64,000 nucleotides of DNA from an uncultured Bacteroidales bacterium. GTDB lineage: Bacteria; Bacteroidota; Bacteroidia; Bacteroidales; Paludibacteraceae. Below the pieces are notes generated by a model. It was not told where the DNA came from, ran no database searches, and worked only from the letters and a program-made list of their open reading frames with translations. The DNA lies in assembly GCA_934667275.1 (NCBI GenBank), contig CAKULK010000001.1, positions 290,021 to 354,020 of the forward strand. Direction: 5' to 3'. The position numbers and the translations under genes are program-made. Of the stretch, positions 34,693 through 43,290 are shown one piece after another (the stretch's first letter is position 1; each line of letters opens with the position of its first letter).

Positions 34693-35450
34693 AATAGTAT
34701 ACCTGCAATGGAAATATCGTCTTTGGATCCTTGTTCGGTGAGCGAAGGCAAATAATGTTCCAACTCATTGACAGACGCATCGAAGTCCGACACAAGATTG
34801 CTATATAAGAGTTGGTAGAATTCATACAATCCCTGTATCCCTGCAAAACAATCTTCTACCCCGTCAGTGCCTACAAATATACTACAGGGCAATTTCTTCT
34901 TTTTGAGACAGAAACGGAACTCATTGAGTGCATCGGCATCGCACAATGAGGTCGTGCGATTTAGGAAACAACGGTTGTCCCACGGGATAGGTTGTGTTGC
35001 TGCACCTTGTGCATCAATAGCAACACATCGTCCGTCCCCTATCTGCATACCCATAAATGAGCGTTCTGTACGTACCGCCGCAATGAGTGTAGTGCCATAG
35101 GCTTTTTGCCAACGTGTAGAAGTATCAAATGGTTCTTGTTGATAATCCTTCGATATACGCTGTTGCCACTCCGAGATGATTGCAGATGCCAATTGCCGTT
35201 GCCAACCACCCTCAGGAAGAGCCGTCATATTTTTCGTAGCAGATAGAAATTGGGCAAGTACATCTCTTGCAGATTCCGCTGCAAAACGTGATCCACGATC
35301 GCTGCGGAAATATGCATCTCCACCATGTCCGTCTGCCACAATGGCAATGGCATAGCCCGGGCAGAAAACCGACAGACTATAGTCTTGGCATGGGCGGTTG
35401 ACGGCTGTATGTGAAGCACCTGTTTGGGTCACAGAGAATGTGCGCATCAT
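34689..35450 (-). CDS. PP2C-type protein phosphatase of the TerY-P-like triad
   Basis: About 253 residues. PP2C metal motifs are all present: CQDYS near the N-terminus, ADGHGG, QIGDGR, VGTDGVED and SKDDISIAG near the C-terminus. The start is taken at ATG 35450, two bases after the vWA stop (MMRTFSVTQTGASH); an ATG at 35462 overlapping the vWA gene would add four residues. Soluble, no membrane anchor. It should remove phosphates placed by the adjacent kinase. vWA, PP2C and a zinc-ribbon kinase side by side define the TerY-P arrangement. Confidence 0.9.
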   Translation of the reverse strand: MMRTFSVTQTGASHTAVNRPCQDYSLSVFCPGYAIAIVADGHGGDAYFRSDRGSRFAAESARDVLAQFLSATKNMTALPEGGWQRQLASAIISEWQQRISKDYQQEPFDTSTRWQKAYGTTLIAAVRTERSFMGMQIGDGRCVAIDAQGAATQPIPWDNRCFLNRTTSLCDADALNEFRFCLKKKKLPCSIFVGTDGVEDCFAGIQGLYEFYQLLYSNLVSDFDASVNELEHYLPSLTEQGSKDDISIAGILL

Positions 35451-35451
35451 A

Positions 35452-36177
35452 TCAGAAACCATTCGTTAAATCAGCCAGATCTGTATTTTCGGTATTAAAC
35501 TCCTGAACTTGCTCTACCATTTGTACCTGTTTCACCTGAGTACCGTTTTTCTGTCCAATGCCAATTCCACTACTCTGTGAACCTATTTTTGAACTGGTAA
35601 CACTAACAAAGCGTATCATAGCTTTAAGAGCCTCCGGAGTGTGGGCTGTCAGTACCAATTCCGGATTACCGGTAAACTCTGCAAGCAAACCTTTGTCAGC
35701 ATCATCACCAATAGCGACAGCAACCCGGATGGCATATTTGAACCATTTGTTGCTTTTCAGTCTGCCAAGTGCAGATTCATATTCATCTGTCGGGTAACCG
35801 TCTGACATCAGAAATATCACCGGGGCAAAACAGCCTGTCGGTGAATTAAGAAATTCCTTGCGGGAAAGTTTTTGATTGAGAACTTCAAAGGCCATTCCCA
35901 TAGAAGTCATACCATTGGCTTGCAAATCATTCCACGTAACTTCTTCCACAGGCGATGGCGTGATGAGCCAGCAGCAATCAGATGCGAACTCCAGGCAAGC
36001 TAATTGAATGCTGGCATCTGCGTTTTCTGAAGATATGTCTGATAATTCTGGAAGTACTTCACGAATGGCAGTATTGACAGCACCTATCTTGGCACCTGCC
36101 ATAGAAGAAGATGCGTCCACTACAAAAAACAATGTCATAGTACGACGTGCGATTTCTACTGATTCTAATGGATTCAT
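35452..36177 (-). CDS. vWA-domain protein (TerY-like)
   Basis: 241 residues, essentially one von Willebrand factor A domain. The MIDAS metal site is intact: DASSS (Asp21, Ser23, Ser25), Thr91 in GMTSMG and Asp126 in SDGYPTD. The core FFVVDASSSMAGAKIGAVN is typical of TerY-like proteins. The last 40 residues are Gln/Val-rich and probably flexible. It is 12 bases after the kinase gene and just before the phosphatase gene. Family knowledge: TerY-type vWA proteins act as metal-dependent scaffolds; the target here is unknown. Confidence 0.9.
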   Translation of the reverse strand: MNPLESVEIARRTMTLFFVVDASSSMAGAKIGAVNTAIREVLPELSDISSENADASIQLACLEFASDCCWLITPSPVEEVTWNDLQANGMTSMGMAFEVLNQKLSRKEFLNSPTGCFAPVIFLMSDGYPTDEYESALGRLKSNKWFKYAIRVAVAIGDDADKGLLAEFTGNPELVLTAHTPEALKAMIRFVSVTSSKIGSQSSGIGIGQKNGTQVKQVQMVEQVQEFNTENTDLADLTNGF

Positions 36178-36189
36178 ATTGGTAATAAA

Positions 36190-37485
36190 TTATTGTTTTG
36201 AGTTTATCTTCTCTATAGTGGCTTGCTGGGTGCCGAAGTCAAGTGTCGCACCGCGGAAAATAGCCACAGCCTTGTTTTTTCCGAACTCAATAGAGCGCTT
36301 ATCCGGCAATGTGTATCGCCATATCTGTTCTGAATAGTTGACAATCCCCCATATTGCAGGATTGTTTTTGCTGGCGGCAACCTTACCTGCTTTTTTGAAA
36401 AAATCACCATTCTTTTTAGTATGATTTTCATACAAATATTGTCCCAAACTAAGTACCAGATTTTGTTTATCCGTACATAGCAACAAAGGTGTAGGCAATG
36501 GGCTATTACAGTTAAAGCATACAGAGACCGGTTTGTCCAAGTGGAAAAATGTTTCATGCCCGCACGAGCAACAGACTATCTGATTGCGCAGTTGTAAAAG
36601 CAAACGCAACCAGTCATTATCTGACCACCGAAGATTAGGATTTTGCATCACATCTTTAGAAAAAGCATGTACAAACGCCTCTTGTACAAAATTAGGGAAA
36701 AGTGGCCAACGCACAAGCACATTGGTATGAATTCCCTGTACCGGGCGATTACAATCATCCTTCGGATCATAAATAAACACAGGGTGTTCTCCATATACAT
36801 TGCGCTCTATCTCATCATTGAGACAAGGAACAGAAGCAACACGCTTGCCATCAAGGGGATGGTTGTTCATCAGTAGCATAAATAGGATGACGGAAAGCGA
36901 GAAATAATCGCTTAGGTTATTGGGATTGCTTTTACTCAACACTACCTCTGGAGCCATATAGCGGCACTTACCCTTGATACCGAGATTAACGTCAGCAGGA
37001 CACACATTATCGTTATCACAAATACGTACATCACCCGTAGTCGGATTGAAGAAAAAATTACCGTCATTCAGGTCTTGATAGGACAACCCACGGCGGTGCA
37101 ACTCTCGAAAAGCAAGTGTTATCTGCAACGCCGCATTAAGCATAGCCGACCATGAGGCAAAACGCGCTTTAGCCACGAGGAAACGAGAGAAATCAACATA
37201 GTCCTTGGGACGTAGTGCCATAAGATAGCCTTTATAATTAGAACTTTGTATAAGGGCTAAAGGCCATAGAAAATGCTCTGTAGGTGCACCCTGACTGACA
37301 TTGTCTGCCATATTGCGCAGAAATGCAGGCGATGGACAGCGGGTATAAACCTTGAGGGCATATTCCTCGCCATTTACTTCACAACGATAGACAGCCCCCT
37401 GTCCACCCTCGCCGAGAAAGGCTTTGACAATGGCAGTTGTACCATTAGAAAGAGGCACACGGGTGCCGTTGGATAAACGTTTCAT
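36190..37485 (-). CDS. Protein kinase with C-terminal zinc ribbon (TerY-P triad)
   Basis: 431 residues. The kinase fold has the glycine loop GEGGQGAVY (25-33), Lys45 in YALKVY, the catalytic loop YQDLNDGNFFF (Asp138, Asn143), Asp157 in place of DFG (CDNDN) and MAPE (177-180). A zinc ribbon follows with two CxxC knuckles, Cys305/Cys308 and Cys323/Cys326. The last ~80 residues (KSIEFG-like, RGATLDFGTQQATIEKI) may form a small beta domain, perhaps FHA-like. No membrane segment. Kinase plus zinc ribbon, next to vWA and PP2C, is the diagnostic TerY-P layout. Confidence 0.9.
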   Translation of the reverse strand: MKRLSNGTRVPLSNGTTAIVKAFLGEGGQGAVYRCEVNGEEYALKVYTRCPSPAFLRNMADNVSQGAPTEHFLWPLALIQSSNYKGYLMALRPKDYVDFSRFLVAKARFASWSAMLNAALQITLAFRELHRRGLSYQDLNDGNFFFNPTTGDVRICDNDNVCPADVNLGIKGKCRYMAPEVVLSKSNPNNLSDYFSLSVILFMLLMNNHPLDGKRVASVPCLNDEIERNVYGEHPVFIYDPKDDCNRPVQGIHTNVLVRWPLFPNFVQEAFVHAFSKDVMQNPNLRWSDNDWLRLLLQLRNQIVCCSCGHETFFHLDKPVSVCFNCNSPLPTPLLLCTDKQNLVLSLGQYLYENHTKKNGDFFKKAGKVAASKNNPAIWGIVNYSEQIWRYTLPDKRSIEFGKNKAVAIFRGATLDFGTQQATIEKINSKQ

Positions 37486-37506
37486 ATCTTAATAATTATA
37501 TGTTGG

Positions 37507-38079
37507 TCATTTGGATAAAACGGCACGGATATAGTATGCATCTTCTCTACTAAACTGTCTTATTTCCGGGCTCTTATCGAAATACAAACAATAAGCATTA
37601 CCGTTAAATTCAGACAAAGACGATGTCCATATATGCATTTGTGGGAGCACAATGGAATTTCCATTGGGTCCTGTAATGCGATATGCCCGAATAGTACGAT
37701 TGTAAAGAATAGCATCCCATTGACACGCATACAAGAGTTCTTCCATCTCATCAATAGTAGGCATACGCCAATCACCTCGCATGCGCCGATGAGCCACATC
37801 GTCTCGACGAAGGAGAGTCGTCTGATAATCAGGCTTGCCTTTGGATGCATGGCCTGGGTCTGTTGTATAACGAGTATAGCGAAAACGAGAATATTCAAAC
37901 TTATATTCCCCTTGTGGAGCATGGGTTTCGCCCCATTTGCGAACAATACCATATTCATAGTTAAAACGAGCACCTACATTCATGGTTGCCCAATAGACAC
38001 TTAGACCCAAATCTACATATGGATGTCCGTTGCTGCGAACACCATTTTCATCGCCAAAGATCCTACTCAATAGCCCCAT
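37507..38079 (-). CDS. FISUMP-like domain protein without signal peptide
   Basis: 190 residues. It matches the Fibrobacter succinogenes major paralogous (FISUMP) type: HPYVDLGLSVYWATMNVGA, YGIVRKWGET, DDVAHRR, WRMPTIDEMEELL, GPNGNSIVLP and WTSS. Such domains are usually in secreted proteins. Here the N-terminus (MGLLSRIFGDENGV) has no signal peptide, so a cytoplasmic role beside the kinase triad is suggested. It is 21 bases upstream of the kinase gene. FISUMP domains resemble sulfatase-modifying/C-type-lectin-like folds, so ligand recognition is possible (inference). Confidence 0.78.
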   Translation of the reverse strand: MGLLSRIFGDENGVRSNGHPYVDLGLSVYWATMNVGARFNYEYGIVRKWGETHAPQGEYKFEYSRFRYTRYTTDPGHASKGKPDYQTTLLRRDDVAHRRMRGDWRMPTIDEMEELLYACQWDAILYNRTIRAYRITGPNGNSIVLPQMHIWTSSLSEFNGNAYCLYFDKSPEIRQFSREDAYYIRAVLSK

Positions 38080-38118
38080 AACATTATGATTTTTATAAAT
38101 TTATACTCATATTTTGTA

Positions 38119-38751
38119 TTATATTTCCACGACCTTGTCACAAAGCGCAAAATCTGTCTTGCACAACCGATCTCTACAACCTTTAGGCACATAGACGGCT
38201 TGTAGTGCAGAACATTCGTCAAAGGCTGTCATATCCACACTTTCTATGTGGCTGCCCATATATACAGTTTCCAAACGACTACATTCTGCAAATGCCCATG
38301 GGAAAATCTCCTTGACGCTGTTAGGAAGCGTAATAGTGGTGAGATTTGTGCATTGAACAAAGGCTGATACTCCTATTGTTTGCACGCCTTCTTCTATAGT
38401 AACGTCAGAGAGACCTGTGCAGCCTTGAAATGCTCCCCAACCCATATCTTTTATGCTACCGGGAATATATATGGCAGTCAGTCCTGTGCAACCATTGAAG
38501 GCCTCCCATCCTATGCTGTCTATAGAATCAGGAATACCTACAGACAATAACTCCTCACATTGCGCAAACGCATTTGGGGCTATGTGAGTTACTATAAAAG
38601 TTTCCCCTCTATAGCATACTTGTGGTGCTATCACTACATTGCCTTTGTACTTGCCATCTGCTGATGCCACCACGGAGGCTGTATGTGACACGTTGTCTAA
38701 CAAATAGCATACTTCGTTTTCAAGAATCTGTATATCATCATTCATAATCAT
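38119..38751 (-). CDS. Short LRR protein of cassette 1
   Basis: 210 residues: header MIMNDDIQILENEVCYLLD, about six LRR_5 repeats, and cap AVYVPKGCRDRLCKTDFALCDKVVEI. No export signal. It is closely related to the 212-residue protein of cassette 3 (shared YIPGSIKDMGWGAF and EGVQTIGVSAF) and starts inside the stop of the 75-residue gene (ATGA). It lies 39 bases before the FISUMP gene and upstream of the kinase triad. Confidence 0.85.
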   Translation of the reverse strand: MIMNDDIQILENEVCYLLDNVSHTASVVASADGKYKGNVVIAPQVCYRGETFIVTHIAPNAFAQCEELLSVGIPDSIDSIGWEAFNGCTGLTAIYIPGSIKDMGWGAFQGCTGLSDVTIEEGVQTIGVSAFVQCTNLTTITLPNSVKEIFPWAFAECSRLETVYMGSHIESVDMTAFDECSALQAVYVPKGCRDRLCKTDFALCDKVVEI

Positions 38752-38975
38752 CTCAAAAATGGATTTTCTTGTGATTGTGATTTTTCTACCAAAGCCACCA
38801 ACTGCTCCATACTTGCTCCCTCTACCTCTTCCTCTGTCAGCCCTCCGATAGGGTTTGTGTAATCCCCTTCATTATAAAGCAGATATACACATTCACCCTC
38901 ATACACATCTTCATATACGATGTTTATCTCGCCATACTTGCAAGTGACAGGGATTATCTTATGTATCTTATTCAT
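38748..38975 (-). CDS. 75-residue conserved cassette protein (copy 1)
   Basis: The start at 38975 (MNKIHKIIPVTCKYGEINIVY) matches the two paralogues; 15 more in-frame codons upstream are not conserved. The middle differs (YEDVYEGECVYLLYNEGDYTNPIGGLTEEEVEG), and the end QENPFLR is conserved. It overlaps the preceding 90-residue gene by eight bases and the following LRR gene by four, exactly as in cassette 3. Function unknown. Confidence 0.73.
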   Translation of the reverse strand: MNKIHKIIPVTCKYGEINIVYEDVYEGECVYLLYNEGDYTNPIGGLTEEEVEGASMEQLVALVEKSQSQENPFLR

Positions 38976-39240
38976 CTGCTTCAATGTTTGGATTATTTGA
39001 TTTACGATAACATTGAGCAATACCCACTATGGTGTACCCTTGGCCAAAATAATTGTTATCAACCAATTTATAGCCTCTTGATTGGTAGAAGTTGACGCGA
39101 GCCTTAGCATCTTCTTCAGAGCAAGCCACATCCATAATAAAATCTTCGCGATATTCTATTTTCCAGCCATAATGATATAGAAAAAGTTGAGTCTCCCAAT
39201 CAGGATGTTGCTCTATAAAAAGAGATAAGTTATTCTCCAT
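38968..39240 (-). CDS. 90-residue conserved cassette protein (copy 1)
   Basis: The start at 39240 (MENNLSLFIEQHPDWETQLF) is supported by the paralogue at 32162-32434. The two copies share most residues (MDVACSEEDAKARVNFYQSRGYKLVDNNYFGQGY). Soluble, no motif recognised. It is the first gene of a coupled trio with the 75-residue and LRR genes. The identical gene order and overlap lengths in two places show the trio moves or duplicates as a unit. Confidence 0.72.
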   Translation of the reverse strand: MENNLSLFIEQHPDWETQLFLYHYGWKIEYREDFIMDVACSEEDAKARVNFYQSRGYKLVDNNYFGQGYTIVGIAQCYRKSNNPNIEADE

Positions 39241-39280
39241 ATTTTGTGATTTACAGATTGTTTCTATCCGTATAAAGAAA

Positions 39281-40255
39281 TTAAACTTCAACCATCTTGT
39301 CACGCCAATCCTCTAAACCCATTTTGCAGAATACGTCTGTCATACCATGTGGTATGTAAATGGTCTGTAAGTTCTCGCACCCCTTAAAAGCCTCGTTTCC
39401 AATACTATTTACGCTATCAGGGATAATGATGGAGATTAGACCAGTGCAACTTTCAAATGCAGAATCGCTTATTTGGATAGTTCCGTCTTCTACAACAACG
39501 GTGGTATTGTGTGGCATTTTTCCTTTATAGGCATATAAAACCTTACCAATGTATATTAGCCCATTAGGTTGGGCATTATACCATGGGGTATCTGCAAAAG
39601 CACCACTTCCGATATATTGTATATTATTGGGTATTGTAATGCTTGTCAAATTAGTACATTCTCGGAAAGCATTAACACCAATACTTGTTACACTATTTGG
39701 AATATTAATAGAAGTTAGCCCTGTGCAACCCATGAAAGCCAAGTTTCCAATACTCATTACGTTATCGGGGATAATAAACGAGGTAAGACTTTTACAATCT
39801 GTAAAAGCCATGTTCTTAATACTTGTTACACCATCAGGAATAGTAATGGAAGTGAGACGTCTGCAATCCCTGAAAGCCACAGCCTCAATACTTGTAACAC
39901 TATTAGGCATAGTAATGCTTGTTAGGTGGTAGCATCCTTGAAAAGCGGAGAGCCCAATACACTTTACATTATTGGGGATATTGATGGAGGTTAGTCCTGT
40001 ACAACCATAGAAAGTTCCCTCTTCAATACTTGTTACACTATCGGGAATAATAATATCCGTAAGGTCTTCACATTCTGCGAAAGCATAGTCAAAAATACTA
40101 CAAACGCGATAACGTTCTTGGTATGTTACAGATGAAGGGATTTTTATATAGCCTTCATAGTGTTCGTCATTATCCAAACTACAAACAGATGCTGTTTTGT
40201 TTTCTTCATCCAATATGTAGCATATTCCGTTGATATTTTTCCTATTGGTTGTCAT
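39281..40255 (-). CDS. LRR protein without signal peptide
   Basis: About 324 residues from ATG 40255 (MTTNRKNINGICYILDEENKTASV), chosen to match the headers of its paralogues; in-frame ATGs at 40267 and 40300 are alternatives. About 11 LRR_5 repeats, with one YKGKMPHNTTVVVEDG insertion, end in the cap TIYIPHGMTDVFCKMGLEDWRDKMVEV. Not preceded by the small cassette genes. Same orientation as and 40 bases before cassette 1; no export signals. Confidence 0.85.
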   Translation of the reverse strand: MTTNRKNINGICYILDEENKTASVCSLDNDEHYEGYIKIPSSVTYQERYRVCSIFDYAFAECEDLTDIIIPDSVTSIEEGTFYGCTGLTSINIPNNVKCIGLSAFQGCYHLTSITMPNSVTSIEAVAFRDCRRLTSITIPDGVTSIKNMAFTDCKSLTSFIIPDNVMSIGNLAFMGCTGLTSINIPNSVTSIGVNAFRECTNLTSITIPNNIQYIGSGAFADTPWYNAQPNGLIYIGKVLYAYKGKMPHNTTVVVEDGTIQISDSAFESCTGLISIIIPDSVNSIGNEAFKGCENLQTIYIPHGMTDVFCKMGLEDWRDKMVEV

Positions 40256-40373
40256 ATTATTTGCCATACTCGTATTGTTTGTTGTTTTTGTATAAATCAA
40301 TTACACTTCTAATAAAAAATTCTGTCCCTTTGTGTAGTTTTACGATAAGAATATCGCAATCTATCTAATTCGT

Positions 40374-42527
40374 CTAAATCTCGATTATCTTATCATGCCA
40401 TGGTTCTAAACCCCTTTCGCAGAAAATATTTATCATACCTTTAGGCACGTAAATAGTTCGTAAACTTTCGCAATAATCAAAGATATGCTCCCCCATCTCT
40501 GTTATATTTTCAGGAATAAGTATTGAAACAAGATTGCTACACCCATAAAAAGCCTTATTTCCAATACGTGTTACACTATCGGGAATAGATATGCTTGTCA
40601 GTTCTGTACATTCTGAGAAGGCACAATCCCCAATACTTGTTACACTATCGGGTATAGATATGGAAGTTAGACCACTGCAACCACAGAATGCTCCATACCC
40701 AATAGTTGTCACACTATTGGGAATAGATATAGAAGTTAAACTTGTACAACCGCTGAAAGTTCCTGGCTCAATACTTGTTACGCCATCGGGAATAGATACA
40801 ATGGTCAAACCTGTACAACCGCTGAAAGTTCTCTCTCCAATCTCTGTTACACTATTGGGAATAGATACAGAGGTCAAACCTATACAATCTTCAAAGGCAG
40901 CCCATCTAATATCTGTTACGCTATCGGGAATAATGACATTCCTGAGGTTTTTCATTCCGGAAAAGAGATGGTCAGAGAGGTATGTCTTGCGTTTAGAGAC
41001 AAGAATAATGGATGTAATCTGCCCCCAAATACCACTAAAGATATCACCGCTCTCCCCTGTTTCATCATATTCTTCAATATTCCATACTACCGAAGTTAGA
41101 TTGGTACATCCTTGAAATACAAGTTTTCCTGCAAATCGCAGACTTGGTATGGAGATAGACGTAAGGCTGGTACAATCAGAAAACGCATAATCTTCAATCT
41201 CTGTTACACTATCTGGTATCACAACAGAAGTGAGATTTATACAACCGGCAAACGCATAGTCTGCAATAAGACCCACACTATTAGGAATAACAATGGAAAA
41301 CAAACTTTTGCAATCTTGAAAAACACCAGACCAAATAGCGCCTATGTCATCTGGAAGAGTTATGGATGATAGGGTTGTACAACCTTTGAAAGCCATATAA
41401 CCAATAAAACTGACACTTTCGGGAATAATGATGGATGAAAGACTACGACAGTCCTCAAAAGCACACTCATCAATACTCCACAAACCATCCGGAAGCGTAA
41501 CAGAAGAAAGGCTACTGCAACCAGCAAAGGCACTCCCTCCAATACTCGTTACACTACTGCCTATAATCACAGATTTAAGCCCTTCGCAACAAACAAAAGC
41601 ACGTTCTCTAATCTCAGTTACACTATCGGGAATAGTAATAGAAGTGATCCCAGTGCAGTTACTAAAAGCCCCTTCTCCAATGTTTGTTACGCTATTAGGG
41701 ATAATACTTTTCTGGCAGCCAAGGGCTAATGTTTTCGTAGCCTTTTCTACAATCACATTACAACCATCGCAACTATCATAAGTGGCATTATCTTTGTCAA
41801 CTATGATGGACATAAGCCCTGTACACCAGAGAAACGCAGAAAAATCAATTTTTGCTACGTTTTTTCCAATAACAATGGAACTCAGTTCGCTGCAGCCTTC
41901 AAATGCAGAATACTCAATACTTGTTACACTATCAGGAATAACAATAGAAGTGATATTACCATAACAAAAAGCATTCCAACCAATGCAAGTTACGCCATTA
42001 GGGATAATACTTTCTCGACAGCCTGCTATCAATGTTCCTGTGGCTTTTTCAACTATCACATTGCAGCCATCACAACTATCATAGGTAATATTATCATTGC
42101 TAACTACGATGGAAATAAGTCCTGTACAACCTTGAAATGCGCATTCTCCAATATCTGTTGCGCTTTTGCCGATAACTACAGATGTAATACCGATACAATC
42201 ATCAAATGCCCTTCCCCCGATATTTGTTACATTATCGGGAATAGTAATAGAAGTGATCCCTGTGCAATTACTAAAAGCCCATTCTCCAATGCTTGTCACG
42301 CTATCAGGAATATTAATAGACGATAGGCTTGCACAATTTTCAAAAGCCTTCTCTGCTATGCTTGTCACGGTAAATGTTTCACCGTTATGATGCACCTGGG
42401 GGACTATTGTTATATCACCCTGATATTTACCATTAAGTGGTGCTACTGCAGAAGCCGTATGTGTAGAACCATCCAGTAAGTAGTAAACCTCTTCTACTCT
42501 TATAATTATATTGTCGTTTTTTGGCAT
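40374..42527 (-). CDS. Giant LRR protein, first gene of the block
   Basis: 717 residues from ATG 42527 (MPKNDNIIIRVEEVYYLLDGSTHTA). An in-frame extension to 42683 lacks homology to the other headers and overlaps upstream control sequence. About 25 LRR_5 repeats. Two insertions of the form NITYDSCDGCNVIVEKAT...GC match a variant repeat known from BspA-like proteins of several phyla. A long atypical segment occurs near 460-530. The C-terminal cap is TIYVPKGMINIFCERGLEPWHDKIIEI. No signal peptide. It sits downstream of three - strand promoter cores. Confidence 0.87.
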   Translation of the reverse strand: MPKNDNIIIRVEEVYYLLDGSTHTASAVAPLNGKYQGDITIVPQVHHNGETFTVTSIAEKAFENCASLSSINIPDSVTSIGEWAFSNCTGITSITIPDNVTNIGGRAFDDCIGITSVVIGKSATDIGECAFQGCTGLISIVVSNDNITYDSCDGCNVIVEKATGTLIAGCRESIIPNGVTCIGWNAFCYGNITSIVIPDSVTSIEYSAFEGCSELSSIVIGKNVAKIDFSAFLWCTGLMSIIVDKDNATYDSCDGCNVIVEKATKTLALGCQKSIIPNSVTNIGEGAFSNCTGITSITIPDSVTEIRERAFVCCEGLKSVIIGSSVTSIGGSAFAGCSSLSSVTLPDGLWSIDECAFEDCRSLSSIIIPESVSFIGYMAFKGCTTLSSITLPDDIGAIWSGVFQDCKSLFSIVIPNSVGLIADYAFAGCINLTSVVIPDSVTEIEDYAFSDCTSLTSISIPSLRFAGKLVFQGCTNLTSVVWNIEEYDETGESGDIFSGIWGQITSIILVSKRKTYLSDHLFSGMKNLRNVIIPDSVTDIRWAAFEDCIGLTSVSIPNSVTEIGERTFSGCTGLTIVSIPDGVTSIEPGTFSGCTSLTSISIPNSVTTIGYGAFCGCSGLTSISIPDSVTSIGDCAFSECTELTSISIPDSVTRIGNKAFYGCSNLVSILIPENITEMGEHIFDYCESLRTIYVPKGMINIFCERGLEPWHDKIIEI

Positions 42528-42780
42528 ATTCCTTAATTGATTTGATATTGTATTGCACGCTCCGATACCCCAATCTTGCAAATATCCTGCGATGTTGCGG
42601 TATATCTTTTGTATCGGCCTTGCTATATTAACGCTACCATTGTTTGCAGGCTCTGGAAACTTGCTCGGATGGCAAAAAGGCAATACTGATGCCCGCTTGC
42701 TTGATGGATGTGTTTGTATGGTTCATATATTTAATTTATTTGGTTTGACATATATACAAAAAAATACTACTCTTGCATAT

Positions 42781-43003
42781 CTCTGTGGAGGTTGTAGCAG
42801 AACCTATAACGAAAATATGCAAAAGTAGCACGTCAAAAACGCGCTAACAACTGCCAATTGTTCGTTATCCGGTAAACTGCTACATTTCCACAGACGAGAT
42901 TGACGTGTCAGTACTTATGGTACAAAATATGTATAGCGTTGGATTTGCTCACTACGGGAATTCCCCGTATAGATAGAACGCTATGGATTATCCGCCGACA
43001 ATC
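42781..43003 (-). other. Inverted-repeat-rich leader region upstream of the LRR block
   Basis: Perfect pairs within the - strand leader: AACGCTAT (42977-42984)/ATAGCGTT (42933-42940) enclosing ACGGGAATTCCCCGT (42954-42968), and CACGTCAA (42829-42836)/TTGACGTG (42900-42907). CTCTGTGGAGGTTGTAGCAG (42781-42800) pairs with CTGCTACATTTCCACAG (42877-42893) apart from a short mismatch in the middle. The last two pairs cross, as in the 24.1-kb RNA candidate. It is probably a structured leader or small RNA. Confidence 0.45.
42820..42850 (-). promoter_or_regulatory. Promoter core nearest the LRR block
   Basis: On the - strand: TTG (42848-42850), 20 bases, TACTTTTG (42820-42827). Expected leader to the LRR start at 42527 is about 285 bases. 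It lies in the left arm of the inverted-repeat element. Confidence 0.6.
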
Positions 43004-43009
43004 CGACCG

Positions 43010-43039
43010 CAAAGATACGTATATTTTTTAATACTGCAA
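43010..43039 (-). promoter_or_regulatory. Strong - strand promoter upstream of the LRR block
   Basis: TTG (43037-43039), 19 bases, TATCTTTG (43010-43017), a consensus match. Transcript start near 43003 would give a 475-base leader before the giant LRR gene. Confidence 0.75.
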
Positions 43040-43119
43040 AATAAAAATAAGAAAAATCTTGTTCTATTTTGCTATTGCGGTATTTTGCCCCAACGTGCTA
43101 CTTTTGCATAATGCGAGTG

Positions 43120-43150
43120 CAAAGGTATTGCAACGGCTTTATGCACACAA
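43120..43150 (-). promoter_or_regulatory. Further - strand promoter core
   Basis: TTG (43148-43150), 20 bases, TACCTTTG (43120-43127). A third consensus-spaced core pointing to the LRR block, 110 bases upstream of the previous one. Confidence 0.6.
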
Positions 43151-43231
43151 GGGCTTATTTAGGCTTAAGATGAAAAAAAACTATTGCGGAATGGAAATAT
43201 AGTGAGAATGATGCGAAATACACAAAATGCA

Positions 43232-43263
43232 TTTGTATAATTCAATAAAGATTTATACATTTG
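43232..43263 (+). promoter_or_regulatory. Promoter of the membrane kinase gene
   Basis: TTTG (43232-43235), 20 bases, TACATTTG (43256-43263). Expected start near 43269, about 22 bases before the GTG at 43291. It is divergent from the LRR block promoters. Confidence 0.8.
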
Positions 43264-43290
43264 CACCCGTTTTAATAATTTAATGAGATC

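Larger units (their letters stand above)
42816..43110. mobile_element. MITE-like element candidate with 18-bp terminal inverted repeats
   Basis: TATGCAAAAGTAGCACGT (42816-42833) and its perfect complement ACGTGCTACTTTTGCATA (43093-43110) bound a 295-bp segment without genes. The ends read TA-TGCA...TGCA-TA, compatible with insertion at TA as in Tc1/mariner-IS630 relatives. A third, imperfect arm CTACTCTTGCATAT lies at 42767-42780. Alternatively, the arms are matched promoter regions, since CTACTTTTGC fits the Bacteroidetes -7 box. No transposase is present. Confidence 0.4.

Noticed and set aside
34271..34741. 156-residue + strand frame over the 135-residue gene and part of the phosphatase gene
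   Set aside because: It is antisense to two operon genes with coupled starts; no supporting motif.
40591..42390. Several + strand open frames opposite the giant LRR gene
   Set aside because: They are the regular complement of the 69-base LRR unit (repeated ILVTLSGI-like peptides), not genes.
42553..42828. 91-residue + strand frame with a hydrophobic segment upstream of the kinase
   Set aside because: No promoter match, atypical composition, and it overlaps inverted repeats and the leader of the - strand LRR gene.
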